Positions 1 through 5,027 of a DNA stretch of 5,027 bases are shown piece by piece; positions within the stretch are counted from its first letter, which is position 1, and the number at the start of each line of letters is the position of its first letter. This DNA is from Actinomycetes bacterium. GTDB lineage: Bacteria; Actinomycetota; Actinomycetes; Actinomycetales; Cellulomonadaceae. The position numbers and the translations under genes are program-made. The DNA is taken from positions 1 to 5,027 of the forward strand of contig JAEWYD010000202.1 in assembly GCA_023462275.1 (NCBI GenBank), written 5' to 3'. The notes beneath the pieces were generated by a model that saw only the letters and a list, made by a program, of their open reading frames with translations, was not told where the DNA came from and made no database searches.

Positions 1-53
1 ACGTTCCACTCGAGCCCGGTCAGGGTCCGGAACGTTCCACTCGCGCGGGTCAG
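1..53. repeat. Imperfect tandem repeat over the ilvD stop codon
   Basis: ACGTTCCACTCG occurs at 1-12 and again at 32-43, a 31-bp period, and GGTCAG follows in both copies (18-23 and 48-53) with a one-base offset. On the minus strand each copy runs from CTGACC to GAGTGGAACGT, and the TGA stop of ilvD (52-50) is the TGA in copy two. The palindrome GGAACGTTCC (29-38) sits at the junction. The repeat begins exactly at the window edge, so more copies may lie outside. Nothing else is seen in positions 1-49. Confidence 0.6.
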
Positions 54-1900
54 CGGTAGAGGCGCTCCACGTCGCGGACGGCGCCCTTGTCCGCCGACGT
101 CGCGAGCGCGGCGTAGGCCCGCAGCGCGGGCGAGACCTGCCGGTCGCGGGCCTTCGGCAGGTAGCCGCCGGCGGCCTCGAGCGCAGCACGCCGGGCCGCG
201 AGGACGTCGTCGGCCACGCGGAGCTCGATGCGCCGCCCCGGGATGTCGATCTCCACGACGTCGCCGTCCTCGACCAGCGCGATCACTCCCCCGGCCGCCG
301 CCTCGGGCGACACGTGCCCGATCGAGAGCCCCGACGTCCCGCCGGAGAACCGCCCGTCGGTGATCAGCGCGCAGACGGCGCCGAGCTTGCGGGCCTTGAT
401 GTACGTCGTCGGGTAGAGCATCTCCTGCATGCCGGGGCCGCCGGCCGGGCCCTCGTACCGCACGACGACGACGTCGCCCGCCTGCACGCGCCCGCCGAGG
501 ATCGCCTCGACGGCCTCCTCCTGCGACTCCACGACCACCGCGGGCCCGGAGAAGGTGAGCGCCGACTCCGGCACGCCGGCGGTCTTGACGACGCAGCCGT
601 CCGCGGCGAGGTTGCCGGTCAGCACGGCGAGCCCGCCGTCGGCGGAGTACGCGTGCGCGACGTCGCGGATGCAGCCCCGCTCGGCGTCGTCGTCCAGCGA
701 CTCCCACCGCTCGCTCTGCGAGAACGCCGACGACGACCGCACGCCGCCCGGCGCCGCGTGGAACAACTCGACGGCCTCGGCCGACGGCGACCCGCCGCGC
801 ACGTCCCACTCCTTCAGCCACGCCTCGAGCGACGACGCGTGCACCGCGTGCACGTCCTCGCGCAGCAGCCCGGCCCGGTACAGCTCACCGAGGATCGCGG
901 GGATGCCGCCGGCGCGGTGCACGTCCTCCATGAGGTAGCTGCCGTTGGGCGCCACCTTGCACAGGCACGGCACGCGCCGCGAGAGGCCGTCGATGTCCGC
1001 CATCGTGAAGTCCAGCTCGGCCTCGACCGCCGCCGCAAGGATGTGCAGCACCGTGTTGGTGGACCCGCCCATCGCGATGTCCAGCGCCATGGCGTTCTCG
1101 AACGCGGCGCGCGAGGCGACGGCGCGGGGCAGCACGGACGCGTCGTCGTGCGTGTAGTACCGCTCGGCGAGCTCGACGGCCATCGCGCCGGCCCGCTCGT
1201 AGAGCGCGCGTCGCGCGGTGTGCGTGGCGAGCACGGAGCCGTTGCCCGGCAGCGCGAGGCCGAGCGCCTCCATCAGGCAGTTCATCGAGTTGGCGGTGAA
1301 CATGCCGGAGCACGAGCCGCACGTGGGGCACGCGTTGGCCTCGATGCGGGCGATGTCGGCGTCCGAGACGGACTCGTCCGCGGCGTCGGCCATCGCATCG
1401 ATGAGGTGCATGCGGGTGCGCACGGTGCCGTCCACGAGCACGGTGCGCCCACCCTCCATGGGCCCGCCCGAGACGAACACGACGGGGATGTTCAGGCGCA
1501 TCGCGGCCATGAGCATGCCGGGCGTGATCTTGTCGCAGTTGGAGATGCACACGAGCGCGTCGGCGCGGTGGGCGTTGACCATGTACTCGACGGAGTCGGC
1601 GATGAGGTCGCGCGAGGGCAGCGAGTAGAGCATGCCGCCGTGGCCCATCGCGATGCCGTCGTCGACGGCGATGGTGTTGAACTCGCGCGCCACTCCCCCG
1701 GCCGCGTGGATGGCCTCGGACACGATGCGCCCCACGGGCGCGAGGTGCGTGTGCCCGGGCACGAACTCGGTGAACGAGTTGGCCACCGCGATGATCGGCT
1801 TGCCGATGTCGCCGTCCGCGACGCCGGCCGCCCGCAGGAGCGCGCGCGCCCCCGCCATGTTGCGACCGTGGGTGACCGTGCGGGACCGAAGCTCGGGCAT
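50..1900 (-). CDS. ilvD: Dihydroxy-acid dehydratase IlvD, complete
   Basis: Cytoplasmic Fe-S enzyme that dehydrates 2,3-dihydroxy-3-methylbutanoate and 2,3-dihydroxy-3-methylpentanoate to the 2-oxo acid precursors of valine (also leucine and pantothenate) and isoleucine. The 616-residue product has the length of the E. coli enzyme. Visible signatures are VDDGIAMGH (79-87, metal-binding Asp81), NCDKITPGM (121-129, cluster Cys122 and the Lys124 that is carbamylated in the family), CPTCGSCSGMFTANSMNC (191-208, cluster Cys197 by alignment from memory) and GRFSGGTSG (516-524, catalytic Ser519). Residue 49 is Gly in FVPGHTHL, where the plant and mycobacterial [2Fe-2S] enzymes have PCN, so this looks like the E. 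coli type with an oxygen-labile cluster. The ATG start is supported by AAGGAG at 1913-1908, 7 nt upstream. It follows cimA by 67 nt on the same strand and is probably co-transcribed with it. The frame is intact, with no missing motif. Confidence 0.97.
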   Translation of the reverse strand: MPELRSRTVTHGRNMAGARALLRAAGVADGDIGKPIIAVANSFTEFVPGHTHLAPVGRIVSEAIHAAGGVAREFNTIAVDDGIAMGHGGMLYSLPSRDLIADSVEYMVNAHRADALVCISNCDKITPGMLMAAMRLNIPVVFVSGGPMEGGRTVLVDGTVRTRMHLIDAMADAADESVSDADIARIEANACPTCGSCSGMFTANSMNCLMEALGLALPGNGSVLATHTARRALYERAGAMAVELAERYYTHDDASVLPRAVASRAAFENAMALDIAMGGSTNTVLHILAAAVEAELDFTMADIDGLSRRVPCLCKVAPNGSYLMEDVHRAGGIPAILGELYRAGLLREDVHAVHASSLEAWLKEWDVRGGSPSAEAVELFHAAPGGVRSSSAFSQSERWESLDDDAERGCIRDVAHAYSADGGLAVLTGNLAADGCVVKTAGVPESALTFSGPAVVVESQEEAVEAILGGRVQAGDVVVVRYEGPAGGPGMQEMLYPTTYIKARKLGAVCALITDGRFSGGTSGLSIGHVSPEAAAGGVIALVEDGDVVEIDIPGRRIELRVADDVLAARRAALEAAGGYLPKARDRQVSPALRAYAALATSADKGAVRDVERLYR

Positions 1901-1907
1901 GAGGTGA

Positions 1908-1913
1908 CTCCTT
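1908..1913 (-). promoter_or_regulatory. Ribosome binding site of ilvD
   Basis: AAGGAG lies 7 nt before the ATG at 1900-1898. It is a near-perfect Shine-Dalgarno sequence and fixes the ilvD start. A GC-rich hairpin ends 9 nt upstream of it. Confidence 0.85.
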
Positions 1914-1922
1914 GTGCGGTGC

Positions 1923-1957
1923 GGGGCGCGCGCCGTCGGCCGACGCCGCGCCGCCCC
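1923..1957 (-). other. GC-rich stem-loop in the cimA-ilvD gap
   Basis: On the + strand, GGGGC (1923-1927) pairs with GCCCC (1953-1957). Five more GC pairs (1928-1932 with 1947-1951, one bulged base) and the palindrome CGTCGGCCGACG (1934-1945) extend the stem. About 14 pairs form with small interruptions. No U-tract follows on either strand, so it is not a classical intrinsic terminator. It lies just upstream of the ilvD ribosome binding site, and could protect or process mRNA, cause partial termination, or tune ilvD relative to cimA. Its function is inference only. Confidence 0.5.
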
Positions 1958-1967
1958 AGGCGGGAGG

Positions 1968-3635
1968 TTAGTCGCTGAGGGGGACGCCGCCGCCGGGCGT
2001 CTCGGAACGGTCGGTGGTCTCGGAACGGTCGGACGTCTCCGAACGGTTCGGCACGCCGGCGCGCAGCAGGCCGTAGACGATGGCGTCCACGAGGGCCTCC
2101 CAGGACGCCTCGACGACGTTCGGCCCGACGCCGACCGTCATCCAGGTGATCTCCTTGGCCGTGTCCATGGTCTCCACCAGCACGCGCGTGACGGCGTCGG
2201 TGCCGTGCTCGGTGTCGAGGATGCGCACCTTGAAGTCGATGAGCTCGAACCGGTCGATCTCCGGGTAGGTGGGCGCAACGGCCTTGCGCAGCGCGGCGTC
2301 GAGGGCGTTCACCGGACCGTTGCCCTCCGCCATCGCGAGCGCCCGCTCGCCGCCCACGTGCATCTTCACGGTGGCTTCGGCGCCGGCCTGGCGCGAGTTG
2401 CCGGGCAGGGTCTCGACGATGACGCGCCACGACTCGGTGCGGAAGAACTCCGGCCGCGCGCCGTCGAGCTCCTCGCGCAGCAGCAGCTCGAAGGAGGCGT
2501 CTGCGGCGTCGTAGGTGTAGCCGTTGGCCTCGGCGTCCTTCACGCGGTTGGTGACGCGCGTGAGCACGTCGCCTTGGCCGGTGAGGTCGAAGCCCAGCTC
2601 GCGGCCCTTGAGCTCGATGGACGCGCGGCCGGCCATGTCGCTGATGAGCATGCGCATGTCGTTGCCGACGGCGAGGGGGTCGGTGTGCTGGTACATGTCC
2701 GGGTCGACCTTGATGGCCGAGGCGTGCAGGCCCGCCTTGTGCGCGAAGGCGCTGGCACCGACGTAGGGCTGCCGCGCGAACGGCGCGATGTTGGTGATCT
2801 CGGCGATGGCGTGGGAGATGCGCGTGAGGTCCCGCAACCCGTCGCCCGCCAGCACCTGGCGCCCGAGCTTGATCTGCAGGTTCGCGACGACGGCGCCCAA
2901 GTCGGCGTTGCCGGTGCGCTCGCCGTAGCCGTTGACGCAGCCCTGCACGTGCGTGGCGCCCGCGGCCACGGCGGCGAGGCTGTTCGCGACGGCGCAGCCG
3001 GAGTCGTTGTGGGCGTGCATTCCGATGCGGCCGTCGGTGCGCGCGCGCACGGTCCCGACGACGTCGTGCACCCAGTCGGGCAGCATGCCGCCGTTGGTGT
3101 CGCACAGGCAGACGGTCTCGGCACCGGCCTCGAACGCGGCGACGACGGCGCGCAGCGCGTAGTCGGGGTCGTAGCGGTAGCCGTCGAAGAAGTGCTCGGC
3201 GTCGAGGATGACGCGGCGCCCCTGGTCGCGGAGGTAGGCGACGGTGTCGCGGATCATCGCGAGGTTCTCCTCCGGCGTCGTGCGCAGCGCGCGCTCGACG
3301 TGCCGGATGTCGGACTTGGCGACGAGGGTGATGACGGGCGCCTCCGAGTCGACGAGGGCGCGCACCTGGGCGTCCTCGTGCGTCTTGGCCCCGGCCTTGC
3401 GGGTGGCGCCGAACGCGGCGAGCTCGGCGTTCTTGAGGTCGAGCTCCTTGGCGGCGCGCTTGAAGAACTCGGTGTCCTTGGGGATCGCGCCGGGCCAGCC
3501 GCCCTCGATGAAGCCGACGCCGAGCGCGTCCAGCAGGGGGGCGATGGCGAGCTTGTCCAGCACGGACAGGTTCATGCCCTCCTGCTGCGCACCGTCGCGC
3601 AGGGTCGTGTCGTAGACGTCGAAGGTGGTGTCCAC
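1968..3635 (-). CDS. cimA: (R)-Citramalate synthase CimA, complete
   Basis: Condenses pyruvate and acetyl-CoA to (R)-citramalate, the first step of threonine-independent 2-oxobutyrate and isoleucine synthesis; cytoplasmic. The 555 residues show the DRE-TIM (HMGL-like) barrel: DTTLRDGAQ (9-17, Arg13 and metal Asp14), IEGGWPG (43-49, where the 2-isopropylmalate and homocitrate synthases differ), CDTNGG (178-183), MHAHND with metal His207 and His209, NGYGERTGN (235-243) and FAHKAGLHASA (297-307). A C-terminal regulatory domain of the LeuA allosteric type follows (about 400-525). EGGWPG and the overall length favour CimA over LeuA. The GTG start has GGAGAAGAG at 3652-3644, 8 nt upstream. The last 26 residues are a low-complexity tail with three copies of a six-residue unit, which the family does not normally need. 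An attenuator-like leader precedes the gene and ilvD follows. Confidence 0.95.
   Translation of the reverse strand: MDTTFDVYDTTLRDGAQQEGMNLSVLDKLAIAPLLDALGVGFIEGGWPGAIPKDTEFFKRAAKELDLKNAELAAFGATRKAGAKTHEDAQVRALVDSEAPVITLVAKSDIRHVERALRTTPEENLAMIRDTVAYLRDQGRRVILDAEHFFDGYRYDPDYALRAVVAAFEAGAETVCLCDTNGGMLPDWVHDVVGTVRARTDGRIGMHAHNDSGCAVANSLAAVAAGATHVQGCVNGYGERTGNADLGAVVANLQIKLGRQVLAGDGLRDLTRISHAIAEITNIAPFARQPYVGASAFAHKAGLHASAIKVDPDMYQHTDPLAVGNDMRMLISDMAGRASIELKGRELGFDLTGQGDVLTRVTNRVKDAEANGYTYDAADASFELLLREELDGARPEFFRTESWRVIVETLPGNSRQAGAEATVKMHVGGERALAMAEGNGPVNALDAALRKAVAPTYPEIDRFELIDFKVRILDTEHGTDAVTRVLVETMDTAKEITWMTVGVGPNVVEASWEALVDAIVYGLLRAGVPNRSETSDRSETTDRSETPGGGVPLSD
1995..2054 (-). repeat. Triplicated 18-bp unit in the cimA 3' end
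   Basis: Three 18-bp copies start at 2001, 2019 and 2037 on the + strand. The first two are identical over 14 bases (CTCGGAACGGTCGG); the third differs at a few positions. The array is in frame and encodes NRSETS-DRSETT-DRSETP, residues 530-547 of CimA, followed by GGGVPLSD. The pattern fits slipped-strand duplication in a hydrophilic, probably disordered tail. Confidence 0.8.
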
Positions 3636-3766
3636 TCGCGTTGCTCTTCTCCGTGGGTCGCGGTGGCAGGTCCCCCGGCCTTTGCGTGCCAGGTGCCCGA
3701 CGCCGCAGCGGCGGCCGTGCTCTCGATGCTCTCCTGTCGACGTGGCCAGGCGGGTTGTGCCCGACC
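3636..3766 (-). other. Untranslated leader between attenuator and cimA
   Basis: This 131-nt stretch would be transcribed only when the terminator is bypassed. It is GC-rich and contains the cimA ribosome binding site near its end. I see no convincing reading frame, second terminator or known riboswitch core in it. Confidence 0.5.
3644..3652 (-). promoter_or_regulatory. Ribosome binding site deciding the cimA GTG start
   Basis: The purine-rich GGAGAAGAG ends 8 nt before the GTG at 3635-3633. The product then begins MDTTFDVYDTTLRDG, which places the conserved DTTLRDG motif at the usual distance from the N-terminus for this family. Confidence 0.65.
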
Positions 3767-3798
3767 AACAAAAAGACCCTCCGGGATACGGAGGGTCT
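3767..3798 (-). terminator. Intrinsic terminator (attenuator) in the cimA leader
   Basis: A perfect 10-bp stem, 3789-3798 with 3774-3783, has a 5-nt loop. Read on the minus strand it is AGACCCTCCG, loop TATCC, CGGAGGGTCT, followed directly by TTTT, G and TT. This is a classical rho-independent terminator, active only on the minus strand because the + strand side lacks a U-tract. It lies 28 nt after the stop of a short Ile-containing leader peptide and 131 nt before the cimA start, so it is placed to control read-through into cimA. It could also simply end an upstream transcript, but the adjacent leader peptide makes attenuation the better reading. Confidence 0.85.
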
Positions 3799-3827
3799 GC
3801 GCGCTCGGCGGTGTCTGCCGGGCGCGC
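3799..3827 (-). promoter_or_regulatory. Leader hairpin abutting the terminator (pause or antiterminator candidate)
   Basis: GCGCGC (3799-3804) pairs with GCGCGC (3822-3827), and after one mismatch CGGC (3806-3809) pairs with GCCG (3817-3820), leaving a 7-nt loop. Its 5' arm on the minus strand begins with the last base of the leader-peptide stop codon. Its 3' arm touches the first base of the terminator stem. A ribosome stalled on the Ile codons or paused at the stop would cover the 5' arm. How this pairing influences the terminator is not resolved from sequence alone. Confidence 0.5.
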
Positions 3828-3868
3828 TAGCCGATAATCAGGGTGAACGTGGTCACGGGCGGCATCAT
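3827..3868 (-). CDS. Leader peptide for branched-chain amino acid attenuation of cimA
   Basis: A 13-codon reading frame, MMPPVTTFTLIIG, ends in TAG 28 nt before the intrinsic terminator. Val, three Thr, Leu and two consecutive Ile residues make up over half of it, and the Ile pair is ATT-ATC. ATT is a codon this GC-rich DNA rarely uses (cimA and ilvD use ATC almost exclusively). Ribosome-mediated attenuation with short peptides of this kind is known upstream of ilvB and leuA in Actinobacteria. Here it would sense Ile, and perhaps Thr, Leu or Val, and act on cimA-ilvD. No Shine-Dalgarno sequence is visible, so translation may begin on a leaderless or near-leaderless transcript. A GTG at 3856 giving a 9-residue version is an alternative start. 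Confidence 0.65.
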   Translation of the reverse strand: MMPPVTTFTLIIG

Positions 3869-3882
3869 GCCATGGTTACGGG

Positions 3883-3888
3883 ACCGTA
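3883..3888 (-). promoter_or_regulatory. Possible -10 element for the cimA leader transcript
   Basis: TACGGT fits the actinobacterial TANNNT pattern. The adenines at 3877-3876 are a plausible start point, about 8 nt before the leader ATG. No convincing -35 hexamer is visible 16-19 nt upstream. TANNNT is a loose pattern, so this is only a candidate. Confidence 0.25.
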
Positions 3889-3962
3889 GGGAAGGCGACG
3901 GGCGCACTGCTCTGCGCTGCCGAGACCGTCGGCCGACAGGTCGGGTGCGGGGGTGATCTGCC

Positions 3963-4003
3963 CCCAGCCTGCTTACCACCTGCGGTCTGGTGGTCAGGCT
4001 GGG
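3963..4003 (-). terminator. Strong hairpin, probable end of the upstream transcript
   Basis: CCCAGCCTG (3963-3971) pairs with CAGGCTGGG (3995-4003), and ACCACC (3975-3980) pairs with GGTGGT (3989-3994). This gives 15 pairs with one 3-nt bulge and an 8-nt loop. There is no U-tract on either strand, but such GC-rich hairpins often serve as 3' ends in high-GC actinomycetes. It lies 40 nt after the stop at 4044 and about 75 nt upstream of the candidate -10 of the cimA leader, as expected for a boundary between two transcription units. It could instead be a regulatory structure in the cimA upstream region. Confidence 0.45.
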
Positions 4004-4043
4004 ATGGATTGCGATTCGGAGCGCAAACCAGCCACTCGCGTTC

Positions 4044-4208
4044 TCATTGAGCCCGACATTGCGGCGCGCCGCGTCGACGAGGGCACTCTCGAAAAACGCC
4101 GGAGTCCCCGAGCGACTTGGCGAACCGTTGGAGTCGCCAGCCTTCGAACACCTCCCGCGACTCTTGGTCCCAGTCGAAGTCGACGACCGTTCCCGAGTCC
4201 AGGTCCAC
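4044..4208 (-). pseudogene. Short, probably frameshifted reading frame of unknown function
   Basis: As read, a 54-codon frame starts with GTG at 4208, 17 nt after the upstream gene's stop, with GGGGGA 8 nt before it. Its first part looks like real protein (acidic VVDFDWDQESREVFEG, then WRLQRFAKSLG at residues 30-34 and before). After a GGGG run at 4109-4106 it turns into Arg- and Cys-rich sequence typical of a wrong frame. The frame entered by dropping one G reads TPAFFESALVDAARR and then VGLNENASGWFALRIAIHP, which again looks coding. That frame stays open, past the hairpin at 3963-4003, to 3827. This suggests a one-base insertion, a sequencing error or a decaying gene. I do not recognise the family. 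Base composition is lower in GC than in the neighbours, which fits a foreign or degenerating gene. Confidence 0.4.
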
Positions 4209-4225
4209 CGCGTCAGTCCCCCGCG

Positions 4226-5027
4226 TCAACCTTCCCGCCGCACCAGGGCCGAGCTCGGGATGTCGTGTCCCGTGACCCGCAGCAGCGGACCCGGCCCCGC
4301 GACGATCGCGACGCCGTCGGGCAGGGCGAGGCGCCAGCGTTCTTCCGCGAGGTCGCGCGTCGGGCTCGGGACGACGTTGAGAACCATCACGCCGTCGAGC
4401 TCGACCCGCAGCGCCCGACCGTCGACGCTGAGCGCCACCGCCGTCACGCGCCCGCCGCCGAGCGCCTGGGCCGCCGCCGCACTCCCGGCCGCCTCGCCCC
4501 CGGAGCTGCCGACGACGTCGTCCCCCCGGCGCACCATCCATGCCCCTCCCTCGACGCGCAGGACGAACTCGCCGGCCACCTCGCCTTGGGCGCCGAACAC
4601 GCGCCCGCCGACGTCGGCCACCAGCGTGCCGCTCGCGAGGCGCGAGGACCACACCGGCATACCTGCCAACGCCTGCAGCGCCCACGTCACCGACTCGGCG
4701 TCCACCAGTCGAGGGCCCGACGGCGCCTCCGCGGCCCGGAGGAGCGCGTCGAGCTGCCGCGACAGCTCCCCCGCGCGTCCGCCGCCCGCCGCTGCTGCGG
4801 GATACCGGCGCAGCACGTCCACGACGGTCGAGGAAGCGAGCGCCCAGGCGCGCACGACGTGCGCCTCGCCGATCTCCGCGTCGCCGCCGGCCGCCAGCTC
4901 GAACGCGCGAGCCGCGTGCGCGCCCGCACCCACGACGTGATTGACCTGCGTCGCCCTGGCGAGCGGGTGGAGGAACGCCGCGCCCGCGGCGGCCATCGCG
5001 GAACGCGCAGCCTCGGCAGCCGCCAGG
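4226..5027 (-). CDS. Alanine-rich hypothetical protein, possibly immunity-like; 5' end outside window
   Basis: 266 residues are visible. The frame is open to the window edge, so the N-terminus is probably missing; the first Met in view is at 4996. Two parts can be seen. The first (about 1-105) is helical and Ala-rich, with FLHPLARATQVNHVVG, AAHAARAFEL-like spacing and VVDVLRRYPAA. From memory this resembles actinobacterial proteins annotated as putative immunity protein (sometimes misnamed exonuclease SbcC); this is not verified. The second (about 120-260) is beta-strand-like, with alternating hydrophobic residues, and contains RVTAVALSVDGRALRVELDG-type strands and EERWRLALPDG near the end, recalling small domains found in polymorphic-toxin immunity proteins. 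No signal peptide, membrane segment or catalytic motif is visible. A fused two-domain protein is the simplest reading. The function is unknown and the link to cimA is only adjacency. Confidence 0.75.
   Translation of the reverse strand, partial: LAAAEAARSAMAAAGAAFLHPLARATQVNHVVGAGAHAARAFELAAGGDAEIGEAHVVRAWALASSTVVDVLRRYPAAAAGGGRAGELSRQLDALLRAAEAPSGPRLVDAESVTWALQALAGMPVWSSRLASGTLVADVGGRVFGAQGEVAGEFVLRVEGGAWMVRRGDDVVGSSGGEAAGSAAAAQALGGGRVTAVALSVDGRALRVELDGVMVLNVVPSPTRDLAEERWRLALPDGVAIVAGPGPLLRVTGHDIPSSALVRREG

Noticed and set aside
314..1978. Long + strand open frame opposite ilvD
   Set aside because: It is rich in Arg, His, Gly and Val with no recognisable motif, and lies opposite an unmistakable ilvD. 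It is a GC-driven antisense shadow.
1914..3830. Long + strand open frame opposite cimA and its leader
   Set aside because: Its composition is low-complexity (Val, Gly, Asp, Arg). It spans cimA, the terminator and the leader, which are all well explained on the minus strand.
3975..3994. T-box-like bases (AGACCGCAGGTGGT on the minus strand)
   Set aside because: There is a superficial likeness to the T-box core, but no specifier loop or proper TGGN bulge can be built, and the bases are explained by the 15-bp hairpin.
3961..4060. tRNA gene or attachment site near 4000
   Set aside because: No cloverleaf, T-loop consensus or anticodon stem can be formed in either direction.
4092..4096. Programmed ribosomal frameshift at GTTTTTC
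   Set aside because: The downstream coding-like frame requires a +1 shift, while this T-run would suit a -1 shift. A base insertion in the nearby GGGG run is simpler.
3990..4940. + strand open frame opposite the immunity-like gene
   Set aside because: The product is mostly Ser, Pro, Ala, Thr and Arg, typical of an antisense frame. The minus-strand frame has a balanced composition and motif-like segments.

Overview
The window is very GC-rich throughout, coding regions included. All three clear protein-coding regions are on the minus strand. Base composition, codon use and an amino-acid leader attenuator of a type known from Actinobacteria suggest a high-GC actinomycete. A Micrococcales-type organism such as a Cellulomonas relative is possible, but this is an inference; no marker gene is present.

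Layout, read in the direction of transcription (from high to low coordinates): (1) 5027-4226, the 3' part of an alanine-rich protein that runs off the window, recalling a putative-immunity helical family joined to a beta-rich C-terminal part. (2) About 4208-4044, a short reading frame 17 nt downstream that looks like a frameshifted or decaying gene. (3) 4003-3963, a strong GC-rich hairpin without a U-tract that probably ends this upstream unit. (4) 3888-3767, a compact regulatory leader: a weak -10-like element, a 13-residue leader peptide ending in Leu-Ile-Ile-Gly, a GC-rich hairpin beginning at its stop codon, and a textbook intrinsic terminator. (5) 3635-1968, cimA, (R)-citramalate synthase. 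(6) 1900-50, ilvD, dihydroxy-acid dehydratase, 67 nt after cimA. (7) 1-53, a short imperfect tandem repeat covering the ilvD stop codon.

cimA and ilvD form a small branched-chain amino acid unit. CimA condenses pyruvate and acetyl-CoA to citramalate, which leads to 2-oxobutyrate without threonine. IlvD catalyses the dehydration step shared by the isoleucine and valine pathways. The leader peptide is rich in the related amino acids (Val, three Thr, Leu, two adjacent Ile) and lies 28 nt before a terminator, so the sequence itself supports attenuation of cimA-ilvD by branched-chain amino acid supply. This is the most interesting part of the window. The unidentified genes upstream have no visible link to the pathway.

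No tRNA, rRNA, CRISPR array, insertion sequence or complete mobile element was recognised.
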